Shown here one piece after another: positions 32,561 to 41,692 of a stretch of 64,000 nucleotides of DNA. The position numbers and the translations under genes are program-made. The notes below the pieces were generated by a model. It was given only the letters and a program-made list of their open reading frames with translations. It ran no database searches and had not been told where the DNA came from. Every line of letters starts with the position of its first letter. Positions within the stretch are counted from its first letter, which is position 1. Origin of the DNA: Ornithinimicrobium sp. INDO-MA30-4 (lineage in GTDB: Bacteria; Actinomycetota; Actinomycetes; Actinomycetales; Dermatophilaceae); NCBI RefSeq assembly GCF_021535045.1, contig NZ_CP091056.1, forward strand, positions 1,922,001 to 1,986,000, read 5' to 3'.

Positions 32561-33647
32561 GCCACGAGACGATCGAGTCCGCAGCCGACGCTCCGGCCAA
32601 GCAAACTGGGTGGGACCGCTGGGGCTGGCTCATGGCAGTCATCTGGCTGCCGTTCTTGATCTTTAGCATCGCTGGCATCCTGGAAGTCACGGATGGCTGG
32701 CAGCGAGCGCTGGCGCTCGGCCTCGTCGCAGTTTTTGCAGGCTTCTACGTGCATGGCTTTGTTTGGCGCTTCGGCACGATGCAACCCAAGTATGCGACGG
32801 CCATGGGCTTGTGCATCTTGGGAGTTGGGATGTTGACCGGCCTCGGGGATTCATCTGGATCGTCCCGGCAATGGCCCCCTTCGTCATCTCGTTCAGTTGG
32901 TACAACACCAGTGTCCGGTTTTCGCTCACCGTGACCGTTGGCGCCCTCGGCTACACGCTTGGCGTCATCATTTTCCTGGATCCGCAGGCGTGGACCATGC
33001 TCTTGCTCAACGGGGGCATCGCTCTCGTCACTGGGCTGCCGCGCATCCTTGACGGTCAGCAGGAGCAAAACAAGAACTCCAGCGGGAGGCTGACCGGAGC
33101 GCTGAGCGAGAACGGATGGCTCGCGACATCCACGACATCCTGGGGCACAGTCTGACGATCATTTCGTTGAAGTCAGAGCTGGCCGAAAAGCTATTGCGGT
33201 CCAGCCAGACTCGGCCGCCGAGGAAGTCCGGCAGATTCACGAAATCAGCCGCAAGGCGCTCTCTGAAGTCCGGGCCTCGGTGCAGGGACTGCGGGTCGCG
33301 TGGCTGCCCGATGAGTTGCGCTCCGCTCGGGAAATACTGGTATCAGCCGACATCACTGCCGACGTGCCAGATGACCCGAACGTCGTAGAGCCACAAAACC
33401 GCACAGTGCTGGCCTGGGCGCTGCGCGAGGCAGTGACGAACGTCGCCAGGCACTCTGGCGCCGAGAATTGCTCGGTGTCGTTGAGCGCTGGCCAACTCGT
33501 CGTGGTCGACGACGGGTCTGGCCTCACCGGCCGCACCGAAGGCAACGGTCTGCGGGGCTGCGTGAGAGAGTCGATGCTGCTGGGGGCACATTGGTCCTGC
33601 GCGACAACTCCGATGGGCCCGGCACCCGAGTGGAGGTAACTCTCTGA
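32557..33647 (+). CDS. DesK-like sensor histidine kinase (several apparent frameshifts)
   Basis: The N-terminal half has four to five membrane helices (LMAVIWLPFLIFSIAGIL, ALGLVAVFAGFYVHGFVW, FIWIVPAMAPFVISFSWY). Next is a HisKA_3 dimerisation domain with the phospho-accepting His in ARDIHDILGHSLTIISLKSE. The ATPase domain has the N box ALREAVTNVARHSGA and a shortened end (VVVDDGSGL, GNGLRGLRERV). Frame changes lie near 32850, 33080, 33205 and 33560. The stop TGA overlaps the regulator ATG by 1 nt, so the two are translationally coupled. Confidence 0.85.
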
Positions 33648-34276
33648 TGAGCAGCGACACCAGTGGCGGCCCAGCGATCAAACTGTTGCTCGCCGACGAC
33701 CAGGCCCTGGTTCGCGGCGCTCTTGCTGCGCTGTTGTCGCTTGAGCCCGACCTCGAAGTCGTGGCCCAAGTCGGTCGAGGCGATGAAGTGGTGGCAGCCG
33801 TTGCCGAACACCAACCCGATGTGCCTGCTTGATGTGGAGATGCCAGGACTCGATGGCATCGCTACCGCTGCCGCCTTGCGCACCGCATACCCGCAGGTGA
33901 AGTCGTTGATCGTCACTACCTTTGGCCGCCCCGGCTATCTGCGGCGAGCGCTAGAGGCGGGTGCTAGCGGGTTCATCGTCAAAGACACCCCCGCGGACGA
34001 ATTGGCCCAAGCCGTGCGCAGGATCTTTGCCGGCGGCCGCGTTGTCGACCCCGCGTTGGCCACCGAGTCCCTGGCCGGTGGAGCCAACCCCTGACCGACC
34101 GCGAGCGCGACGTGCTGCGCGCGGCCCTGGGCGGCGTCCCCGTCACTGAGATCGCGGCAACCCTGCACCTCAGCGCTGGCACCGTGCGCAACTATCTATC
34201 ATCAGCTATCACAAAAACGGCGGCCTCCACGCGGGTGGAAGCCGCCATGATTGCCCGCGATCGCGGTTGGCTCTAA
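33647..34276 (+). CDS. NarL/DesR-type response regulator (apparent frameshifts)
   Basis: About 210 residues. The receiver domain has KLLLADDQALVRGAL and the phosphorylated Asp in LLDVEMPGLDG, then SLIVTTFGRPGYLRRALEAG and GFIVKDTPADEL. The LuxR-type HTH is LTDRERDVLRAALGGVPVTE and AATLHLSAGTVRNYLSSAI. Two breaks (about 33822 and 34090) fit missing G/C bases; the second is a C run. It probably controls the preceding exporter genes. It ends in a 4-nt convergent overlap with a GT2 gene. Confidence 0.88.
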
Positions 34277-35204
34277 CTACCTCTGAACCCAACGATGACA
34301 CGGTGCAGTATCCACGTTCGTCTGCTGCGCCCTTTGAGATACGGCCGCAAGGTCTTCATCGACTTGGTAACCCAACGCCGATTGGCCCCTACCTTGCTGG
34401 CCTGCAAAACCCTCACATAGGTTCTTTCGGCGACCCCCTCGGCAAGGTCTGGTCTAGCCGCCAACATCTTTAGTTCCGTTCGGGCGATCGACTCTATCCA
34501 TCGCAAACTGTTAGGCCTGAAGATCTGGACTCCGAGGCTGCTATCCAACTCACGGTGGACAGCCAGAGCATCACCCTCCACAAAGACTAGATCTCCGGCA
34601 TGCGCCATTCGTACATAGGTATCAAAGTCTTCGTAAGCAATCGACTCATCAAAGGCACCTATATGACGCAGGGTATCGGCCCTGAACATGACAGTAGGAG
34701 CAGCAATCCAGTTACCCTGCTCCAAAAGAACTCGAACGGGGTCTTCACTCCCCACCCTAGCTCGCCATAGGGGGTGGCGCTGATAGAAATCCTCGCGGAA
34801 GAATTGGCCATCTCGGTTCGCCCTCAGTGCGTTTCCGTATGAAAGAACGGCACCAGTGGATTCCATGAGTTCAACCTGGCGCGAGAGCCGACCCTCCAAA
34901 TGCCAGTCATCGCCCGCGAGATAGACGAAGTAGGAGTGGTCACTTCGGCAAATACAAGATTGAGCGTCGCGTTAAGCCCAACATTGTCATCGTTGAAAAC
35001 CAAGGTGAATCGCATAGCGTCTTGGTCGCTTAACCCAAGAAGCCACTTCCGGACGACACCCTGGGTGCCATCCGTGGATGCATCATCGGCCACGATGACC
35101 CGGCAGCTTTCCTCGCGCAGAGTCGACTCAAGAGCATCTACAATAAATTCGGCGTGATTAAAGGCAACAATACCGACCGTCACCAAAGCACTCACGGAAG
35201 CCAT
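34273..35204 (-). CDS. Glycosyltransferase family 2 protein (apparent frameshift)
   Basis: GT-A enzyme of about 310 residues. VSALVTVGIVAFNHAEFIVD starts the fold, IVADDASTDGTQGVVRKWL is the first Asp motif, and the frame changes near 34905. The C-terminal half has WIAAPTVMFRADTLRHIGAF and YEDFDTYVRMAHAG, the region that contacts the acceptor. The ATG at 35204 overlaps the flippase stop by 1 nt. Codon use is less G+C-rich than flanking housekeeping genes. Acceptor unknown. Confidence 0.85.
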
Positions 35205-37059
35205 CAGGCCAGCGACCCGAGTTCAACCAGACGAGCGAACTCAGCATCCTTGACGCGTAGTTGCTGCATAGTCCCCCGACTCTTGAGGCGACCCTCTGAA
35301 AAGAAGAGGATCTCATCAGCATTCTTTACCGTTGAAAGCCTATGTGCGATGACTACCACCGTTATCTTTCCCCGCAGGGCATCAATCGTTTTGCTTATTT
35401 CATGCTCAGTTTCATTATCAAGGGCACTCGTTGCCTCGTCGAGGATCAGCACCATGGGGTTCGCGTAAAGGGCTCGCGCTATACCCACTCGCTGAGCTTG
35501 TCCACCCGAAAGACGAGCGCCTGCTTCACCGATCATCGTCTCGAGCCCCTTCGGCAAAGAAGCAATATAGGCATCCAGCTGGGCATCTCTCAGCGCAGCC
35601 GCTAGACGAACTTCATCCACCTCATCGTCCGGCTCTCCAAAAGTAATCAGGCGCTTCAACGTCGTTTCCCAAAGGTAAACTTTTTGAGAAACCATTGCCA
35701 CATTCCTGAGCCAAGACCTCGGATAGTCAGCCACGTCCCGACCGTCCACCACGACCGAGCCAGCGGTTGCAGCCAAAAGGCCCGCCAATATGTCGGCGAA
35801 GGTTGTCTTCCTGCGCCAGAACTACCCACGAGGGCTATCGTCGTACCTACCGGAATGGTGACGGTGACGTCGCTGAGCACATCTCCATCGCCGTCTGGGT
35901 AGCGATAACTAAGTTCCGACACAACGATGTCAGCTGGAGCGATGTCTACCTGCTGTTCATTGGCGTGCCGGCTTGTCGATGCATCGTGCTCTAAAGCCTC
36001 CAACTCGCCAATGACAAGGCCCAACGAAGGGCGCCCAACAACGATGCCATTGTATGTGGCAACCACAATATTTAGTGAAGGAATAATCCTGATGCTGGCA
36101 GCCGCAAACATTGCAAGTAGTCCGAACGCGCGTGCTTCATCAGCCGTGCCAAAAAGAACAAGCGCCACGATGAAGATACCCAGAACCATTACGATTTCCA
36201 ACAAATACTTCGGTAATTCCCCGAGGATCCCCTGGACCTGACCCAGCCTGGCACCCCGCTCACGATTTCCGCTATATTCATCGGCGAAATAAGCCTCTTT
36301 GCGAAGAAGCCGTGACTCACGAAAGCCCTCGATTGCCGGATTGAGCACCCTCCAAGCCTCAGTGTCGACTTCTAGCGCTCGATGAGCATTTCTTAGCGCT
36401 CGCGGCTTGAGGAAACGCGATATCAAAAGAGCTGTACCGCCGAATATAACGAGGGCCGCCAGTGACCCTAAAGGTGCGACGAACAACAGGGCTAAAAACA
36501 ATCCTAATACCGTGAGGCCGTACACTAAGACAGTAATGTACCCCTGCATGACGCGGGTAAGCGCCAAGGGGATGGCGCCGCTCACTGCCTGCAAGATAGT
36601 GGCCTTGGATCGTTGACGATGCGCCGCATACGGCGCCGAGAGGTAACGCCGTAGCAATTCTGCTTGGGCTGCCGCTTGAGCATTGTTCGCGATGCCCAGA
36701 CTCCACCAGCGAATACCGATCATGGCGGCGTTTTTCAGGATGAAGGCAAAGGTGACGAGCGAGGCAACACCAAGCAGAACCGACGCACGGTTGTCAGTAC
36801 CCAGGACGGGCACGACGTACCGCTCAACGTTCGCGGGCAATTCGCCCGGAGTTGTCAAGATTTGCATCAGTGGCAACATCATGAGGACGGCAACGATGTC
36901 AAGAAGGGCGGCAATTGAAGCCATGGCCAATAGGCCGATGGCGCGCCAACGCATGCGCCATGGAACTAGCGTGAATATATGCCGGAGACCCCTGATGTCC
37001 TTCGCTATCTCAGCAATTCCGGCTTTGCGTCTGCGCTTCATCAAACTCTTCACTGTCAT
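35204..37059 (-). CDS. Fused ABC exporter, PglK/MsbA-like lipid-glycan flippase (apparent frameshift in Walker A)
   Basis: A half-transporter of about 618 residues. Residues 25-330 hold six membrane helices (LLAMASIAALLDIVAVLMML, YGLTVLGLFLALLFVAPLG). The C-terminal ATPase has Walker A (ALVGSSGAGKTTFADIL), signature LSGGQAQRVGIARALYA, Walker B VLILDEATSALDNETEH, and the His switch in VIAHRLSTV. The frame breaks inside Walker A near 35812, where one A is missing from an AAA run. Surrounded by glycosyltransferases, it probably flips a lipid-linked oligosaccharide. Start is ATG 37059 (MTVKSLMKRRRK); ATG 37041 is an alternative with a better ribosome site. Confidence 0.85.
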
Positions 37060-37182
37060 TGGCTGCGGGTCACAACTGCGGATATCGAACTGAGATCGCA
37101 AGGGCTTACGCCGCGACTGCGAGAAATACTGCAGCCTCGCTGCTATTTTCGCACACGCCGGGTGCACCGGCCCCGCCGGAAC

Positions 37183-38205
37183 TTACGCCCGAGAGTCCGG
37201 CCGGTTCGCGCGAGCAAAAGCTCCTATCGATCGCGCGAGAACACGGGGCAACCTTCGAAGCGGGATCTCAGAAGCCGCACCTAAGAGTGGCCCAATGCTT
37301 ACTCGGCCTCCCCACGCGATCAAATCCTGATCTATCGTTCGTTGCCGCCAACCCTGCACCACTGCCTCTGAAACGTTGTCAGGACGATTCTCAATGAGGT
37401 AGCGAGTGACTCGAAGCGCACGGTCCATGACCATCGGGTCCTGGACACTCGAGGGCTGCCGGACACAGAAGGTCCAGTACAACCACTCAACAATTTCAGC
37501 CCGTTCCTCAGCCGTAGCACTGGGCCACAGCCCGTCAACTAGAATGCCCTGAATCTCGCGATGAGCCTCATACATTGCAGGTTTTTCACTCCGAGTTACT
37601 TGCCGCTCGTGCTGACGGTACAGGTAGAAGACTTCCGAAACGTTGGAGAATCGGGAGCCTGCGAGCAACAACTGTGCCCAAAGATAGTAATCTTCGGCGA
37701 CCCACCGCGGAGAAGTGAAGCCTGCGGGAACGAGAACAGCAGCGCGCCCAATCGCTCCGCCGTGGCTAATGTTTGGCCCGAGGAGCAAGCCAGCCACTAC
37801 GTCTTCGTGTTTCTCTGGTCCCACAACCAGTTCACCGGTCCGTCGGCCCTCTACTGTCACCCGTTCCATGAAGCAGGACACGAGGTCGAGTTTGGGATCC
37901 GCATCCAAGACCCCCAACAGGGCCGCCAACCAATTTGGCAGGACAACATCGTCCGCACCTATGAAACCGACATATTCACCCTTTGCCTCCTTGAGGCCGC
38001 GATCAAACGCGAGAGTTCTGCCGACGTTACTTTCCAGGGTGATGACTCTAATCCTTGAGTCGGCAAAGCTCATCAGCGTGCGGGGAGCTTCATCAGTGGA
38101 TCCGTCATCAACAATGACCAATTCGAAATGGCCGAAGGATTGATCCAGAACCCTTTGGATGGCCTCAGCGACGAAAGGCTCGCCGTTATAGACCGCCATG
38201 ATCAC
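37183..38205 (-). CDS. Glycosyltransferase family 2 protein
   Basis: Unbroken GT-A enzyme of 340 residues. IMAVYNGEPFVAEAIQRVL, VIVDDGSTDEAPRTL and FIGADDVVLPNWLAAL carry the nucleotide-sugar and metal sites. GAIGRAAVLVPAGF and WVAEDYYLWAQLLLAG form the acceptor half, with a basic helical C-terminus that may touch the membrane. A GTG at 38205 is the start; sequence just upstream also reads like RVSVIMAVYNG, so the true start could be a few codons earlier if a base is missing. It sits between the interrupted GT2 and the flippase. Confidence 0.9.
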   Translation of the reverse strand: MIMAVYNGEPFVAEAIQRVLDQSFGHFELVIVDDGSTDEAPRTLMSFADSRIRVITLESNVGRTLAFDRGLKEAKGEYVGFIGADDVVLPNWLAALLGVLDADPKLDLVSCFMERVTVEGRRTGELVVGPEKHEDVVAGLLLGPNISHGGAIGRAAVLVPAGFTSPRWVAEDYYLWAQLLLAGSRFSNVSEVFYLYRQHERQVTRSEKPAMYEAHREIQGILVDGLWPSATAEERAEIVEWLYWTFCVRQPSSVQDPMVMDRALRVTRYLIENRPDNVSEAVVQGWRQRTIDQDLIAWGGRVSIGPLLGAASEIPLRRLPRVLARSIGAFARANRPDSRA

Positions 38206-38630
38206 ACTGACCCGGGGACGCCGGTCACAAGGGGGTAGTCGGTCGGCCTACGCGTGACATGATCGTCGGAAATTGGTTGCATCCTTTCGCTGAACGAGTC
38301 TGAAGTGGCCTCGCAAGTGTTCAATTCATTGGCGTCTTGATGCCCTGCCGTGCGGACTCCCAGATACGGCCCGCCTGGAAGGCAGCCCGGACCACGCCAT
38401 TTGAGGCGTTGCGCCGGGGGTGGCGCCCAACCTGCTTCCCGAACTCCAACCACCACCTCGCTCGCCACTTCAAGGACTGATTTCGAATGCCAGCATCCGC
38501 ATGCTTGGAGTAGAGATCTACGAGCGCCCGTCCATACCGGAATTGCTGCTTTATCCGACTGGGCATGCCTGGGCGCTGCTCGTAGGCGACGGCGGCCTCC
38601 GTGGAGTGCCCAATCGTGAACCCCTCGCCG

Positions 38631-38636
38631 ACTAGA
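38631..38636. repeat. Target-site duplication, left copy (ACTAGA)
   Basis: Identical to 39688-39693 on the other side of the insertion sequence, and conforming to the IS481 target consensus NCTAGN. Confidence 0.92.
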
Positions 38637-39687
38637 TGTTCTTCCCCGGCAGGTTGTGAACGTCTGAGATAGCGAAGACCTCCGTGCAGGATGTGGGTTA
38701 CCACACTCACTGTCCAAACACGGAGGTCTTCGTGACTCCGCTAACGCTCCCTTGACGCCGGAAGGGCGTCGTCGTCTCGCGGTCCTGATCGTTGATCGGG
38801 GTTGGTCCCTTCGTCGGGCCGCGGAACGGTTTCAGTGTTCACCGGCGACGGCGAAACGGTGGGCCGACCGCTATCGGGTCGGGGCATCCTTGGTCGATCG
38901 CAGCTCCCGACCCCGGACGTCGCCCTCGCGTCTCCCGCAGCGCGTCGAACGGCGAATCGTCGGATTGCGGGTCAACCGCCGGTGGGGACCGCACCGGATC
39001 GCGTTTCATCTCCGGCTGCATCGATCAACTGTCGGACGGGTCCTCGCCCGCTTTCGGATGCCGTTGCTGACCCATATCGATCAGTCGAGCGGTGTCCGGG
39101 TGCGGAGGGCGAAGCCGATCCGTTACGAGCTCGCTGAGCCGGGTCAGCTCGTGCACGTGGATATCAAGAAGCAGGGCCGCATCCCCGACGGGGGCGGGCA
39201 TCGCATGTTGGGGCGGCAAGCCGGGAACCGCAACAACAAGAAGAAGGGACGCGGCTACGCGTTCCTCCACCACGCCGTCGACGACCACTCCCGGCTGGCC
39301 TATTCGGAGATCCTCGACGACGAACGCAAAGAGACCGCCTCCGCGTTCTGGGAACGCGCCAACGCGTTCTTCAAGCCGCGGGGATCACGGTGACGGCCGT
39401 GATGACCGACAACGGCTCCTGCTACCGCTCCCGCGACTTCGCTGCTGCGCTCGGCACGATCAAACACCGATGGACTCGGCCCTACCGGCCCCAGACCAAC
39501 GGCAAAGTCGAACGCTTCAACCGCACCCTCGCTGCCGAGTGGGCCTACGCCGCCTCATACGCGAGCGACGAAGACCGAGCAGCGACCTACCAAGACTGGA
39601 TCCATCACTACAATCACCACAGACCCCACACCGGCATCGACGGCCAAACACCCTCAGACCGCGTTCACAACCTCACGGGGAAGAACA
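38637..39687 (+). mobile_element. IS481-family insertion sequence, 1,051 bp
   Basis: The element begins TGTTCTTCCCCGGCAGGTTG and ends with the imperfect inverse, GTGAGG read as CACGGGGAAGAACA, giving related termini of about 25 bp that start with TGT and end with ACA. It is flanked by ACTAGA on both sides (38631-38636 and 39688-39693). This fits the NCTAGN target and 6-bp duplication known for Bordetella IS481. It carries one transposase gene and interrupts a GT2 gene in the opposite orientation. Confidence 0.93.
38673..38732 (+). promoter_or_regulatory. Leader hairpin masking the transposase ribosome-binding site
   Basis: CGAAGACCTCCGTG (38673-38686) and CACGGAGGTCTTCG (38719-38732) are perfect 14-bp reverse complements. 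The right arm contains the ribosome site GGAGG (38722-38726) and the first base of the GTG start. Transcripts that enter from outside would fold and block translation, while one starting inside the left arm would not. This is a known style of self-limitation in other insertion sequences; its use here is inferred. Confidence 0.7.
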
Positions 39688-39692
39688 ACTAG
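38732..39692 (+). CDS. IS481-family DDE transposase (apparent frameshifts)
   Basis: About 320 residues. The N-terminal helix-turn-helix region reads LTPEGRRRLAVLIVDRGWSL and ERFQCSPATAKRWADRYR. The catalytic triad lies in LVHVDIKKQG, AVMTDNGSCYRSRDF and QTNGKVERFNRTL (D, D, E). A G is missing near 39376 (FKAAGITVTAVM when restored), and a base is missing just after the GTG at 38732, where MTHANAPLTPEG is expected. The frame runs through the right inverted repeat and stops at a TAG inside the duplicated target. Confidence 0.92.
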
Positions 39693-39693
39693 A
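39688..39693. repeat. Target-site duplication, right copy (ACTAGA)
   Basis: Right-hand copy of the duplication. It also supplies the last bases of the transposase frame, including its TAG stop. Confidence 0.92.
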
Positions 39694-40368
39694 CGCCAAC
39701 CATAATCAACGTCTTCTTGACCTCGCCTCAATGTCTCGTCGAAGGGGCCAACTGCATTGAGTACGGCCTTTCTGAAGCCCATGTTGCACCCAGGCGAATA
39801 GCTCTTATGCCCCAGGGAGACGGGGACTGCCTCGTTGAACCACGTCGACCCTGTCAGTTCACCCTCGACCGTGAGGCATAGCGGACCCGTGCTGGCATCA
39901 AACTCGCGGAGGGTGTCGACGTGTGCTTCCACCCAAGTCTGCGAAACCGCGTCGTCCGCGTCACAAATCAAGACGATCTCCGCCTCGGTCGAAGCGATGC
40001 CTACATTCCTCGCGTGGGCAACGCCAGGGGTGCCGCTAGAGTCCACACATCGCAGTGACTTGAACTCCGACTGCTGGCGCTGCACCACCGCCACAGTGTC
40101 ATCGGTCGAACCGTTATCGCTCACCACAATCTCGAAGTCCTTGTGGGACTGAGCCTTCAAGGCAGCGAGTTGGCGATGAATAAGTTTTGCGCCATCTCGA
40201 ACCGGGATGATAACCGCAATAGAAGGTGGCTCCATAGAAGACCATTATGCTTCACGATGCTACAGACCCGAACCCTGCCAGCCGCGCGGGCCGACGGTAA
40301 TTGCGTTGATAGATTTTCAATGGTTGTTGCCGCCGACGCTCGGGCGTCCAACACAAAGGAGCCGTATT

Positions 40369-41592
40369 TTGCCTGCTAACACATTGCGGATCTGCTCCAT
40401 CACCCCTGTCCTACCGCACGCGGGTATCCAGCATGCCGGGGGGAATTACGTCTGGCGTCTTCACCTGGCACTGACCGAGGCATTGGGCGCCCACGTCACC
40501 TATCTTGTGCCTCCCTACCCCTCGAATGACCGAGCCCTGGAGGATCCCCGCCATGCCGCCGAGTTCTCGCTAGTGGGCCGGATAGACAGCCACCTACAGA
40601 CCTTGACTTATCGGGCATTCGGCGCTCTGAAGAGGATCGATCCAGACACCGCATACCTGCCCGCGGCACTGGATATCTGGCTCAACCGCCGAGTCCGTCG
40701 GACTGTCGCGGAGGCCGACGTTTTGGACTTTCAGTGGACCGCATGGACGCGGCTGGTCACTCTTCGCGTGCTTAACAAGGATGCCAAGACCGTCGTCACT
40801 TTTCACGACGTCACCTCGCAGTCTTTCAGTAGGCGGCATGATGCGGCTCAGAGTAAAAAGGAGAAGGTGAGGTGGAGGGTGCGCCATCACATCGCCCGAA
40901 TATTTGAGCATCGAGTTGTCGCTGTCGCCGATGCTGTCGTGGTTTTCAGCGAGAAAGACCGCAAACTGTTGGACCCAGCCTTGACCAAAAACCATATCGT
41001 CGTCGTGCCGCCACCACTGGCCAGCGGCAATGAGCCTCTGCAATCCCCTCCCTCCGCCTCGGTGGTGCTATTCCTCGCATACTTTGCTAGGGCAGAGAAT
41101 CAGCAAGGTCTTCGGTGGTTTGTTGACCGCGTATGGCCCGTCGTGCGGCAGTCGGCTCCCGCTACTACCCTTCGCGTCGCTGGCGCCGGTATGCCAGCTG
41201 ACCTAATGCAGCACCTACAAAATACTGATGGTGTCCAGGTAGTCGGTTTCGTCGAGCGGCTCGATGACGCGTACGACAGTGTCAGCCTCACCGTGGTGCC
41301 ACTGCTGTCCGGCGCTGGCGTGAAGTTCAAGACTGTGGAGCCTATCGTTCGTGGGCTGCCGGTCGTCTCAACCACCGTGGGAGCTGAAGGTATCGGGACC
41401 CATGACTGGTTTGCAGGCGTGGCTGACACGCCGAGAGAGTTTGCCAGATACGTCATTGAAGCGCTGCGTGACCCTGATTCAGCCTTTGAGCACGCAAAGA
41501 TAACCCGCGGGAAAGCGCTACAAGTTTTCGGTCAGCAGGCTTTCTTGGATTCTCTTCGCCAAGTCTATTTGTCACCCAAGCGACTCGATTGA
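40369..41592 (+). CDS. Glycosyltransferase family 4 protein
   Basis: Unbroken GT-B enzyme of 407 residues. The N-terminal domain has ICSITPVLPHAGIQHAGGNY, VVTFHDVTSQSFSRR and AVADAVVVFSEKDRKLL. The C-terminal domain has FLAYFARAENQQGLRWFVDR and PLLSGAGVKFKTVEPIVRGLP, the donor-binding E region. The start is a TTG at 40369, preceded by AAGGAG at 40356-40361 with 7-nt spacing; no in-frame ATG or GTG fits better. It is transcribed away from the interrupted GT2 gene, with 133 nt between. Confidence 0.9.
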   Translation: MPANTLRICSITPVLPHAGIQHAGGNYVWRLHLALTEALGAHVTYLVPPYPSNDRALEDPRHAAEFSLVGRIDSHLQTLTYRAFGALKRIDPDTAYLPAALDIWLNRRVRRTVAEADVLDFQWTAWTRLVTLRVLNKDAKTVVTFHDVTSQSFSRRHDAAQSKKEKVRWRVRHHIARIFEHRVVAVADAVVVFSEKDRKLLDPALTKNHIVVVPPPLASGNEPLQSPPSASVVLFLAYFARAENQQGLRWFVDRVWPVVRQSAPATTLRVAGAGMPADLMQHLQNTDGVQVVGFVERLDDAYDSVSLTVVPLLSGAGVKFKTVEPIVRGLPVVSTTVGAEGIGTHDWFAGVADTPREFARYVIEALRDPDSAFEHAKITRGKALQVFGQQAFLDSLRQVYLSPKRLD

Positions 41593-41692
41593 GGTAGCGT
41601 GCATTCCCCTTCCACTGAGTGATTGAGCCTGAACCTTCCCCGGCCCGTTACTAGCGACAGACACTGGGAAGGGCAAAAGATAGAGAGATTAG

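Larger units (their letters stand above)
38321..40235 (-). pseudogene. Glycosyltransferase family 2 gene interrupted by an IS481-family element
   Basis: The N-terminal segment (40235 down to about 39694) encodes a GT-A fold: AVIIPVRDGAKLIHRQLAAL, IVVSDNGSTDDTVAVVQR, LICDADDAVSQTW, CNMGFRKAVLNAVG and FDETLRRGQED. The C-terminal segment (38636 to 38321) encodes GEGFTIGHSTEAAVAYEQRP up to a stop. Removing 38637-39687 plus one copy of the 6-bp duplication restores VDYGWRLVGEGFTIGHS without any other change. The gene was therefore intact very recently, at about 288 residues. The interruption should abolish function unless the element excises. Confidence 0.92.

Noticed and set aside
37060..37167. 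Upstream N-terminal extension of the ABC flippase
   Set aside because: The open frame continues 36 codons before ATG 37059, but the extra residues (Cys/Arg/Gln-rich) lack family resemblance and a ribosome site.
38202..38717. Minus-strand open frame of 171 codons across the insertion-sequence edge
   Set aside because: It is out of frame with the real glycosyltransferase remnant, crosses the element boundary, and reads as noise (Arg/Gly/Pro-rich).
41600..41680. Terminator between the GT4 and the acyl-CoA ligase
   Set aside because: CCTTCCC and GGGAAGG can pair, but the loop is about 25 nt and no T tract follows; too weak to list.
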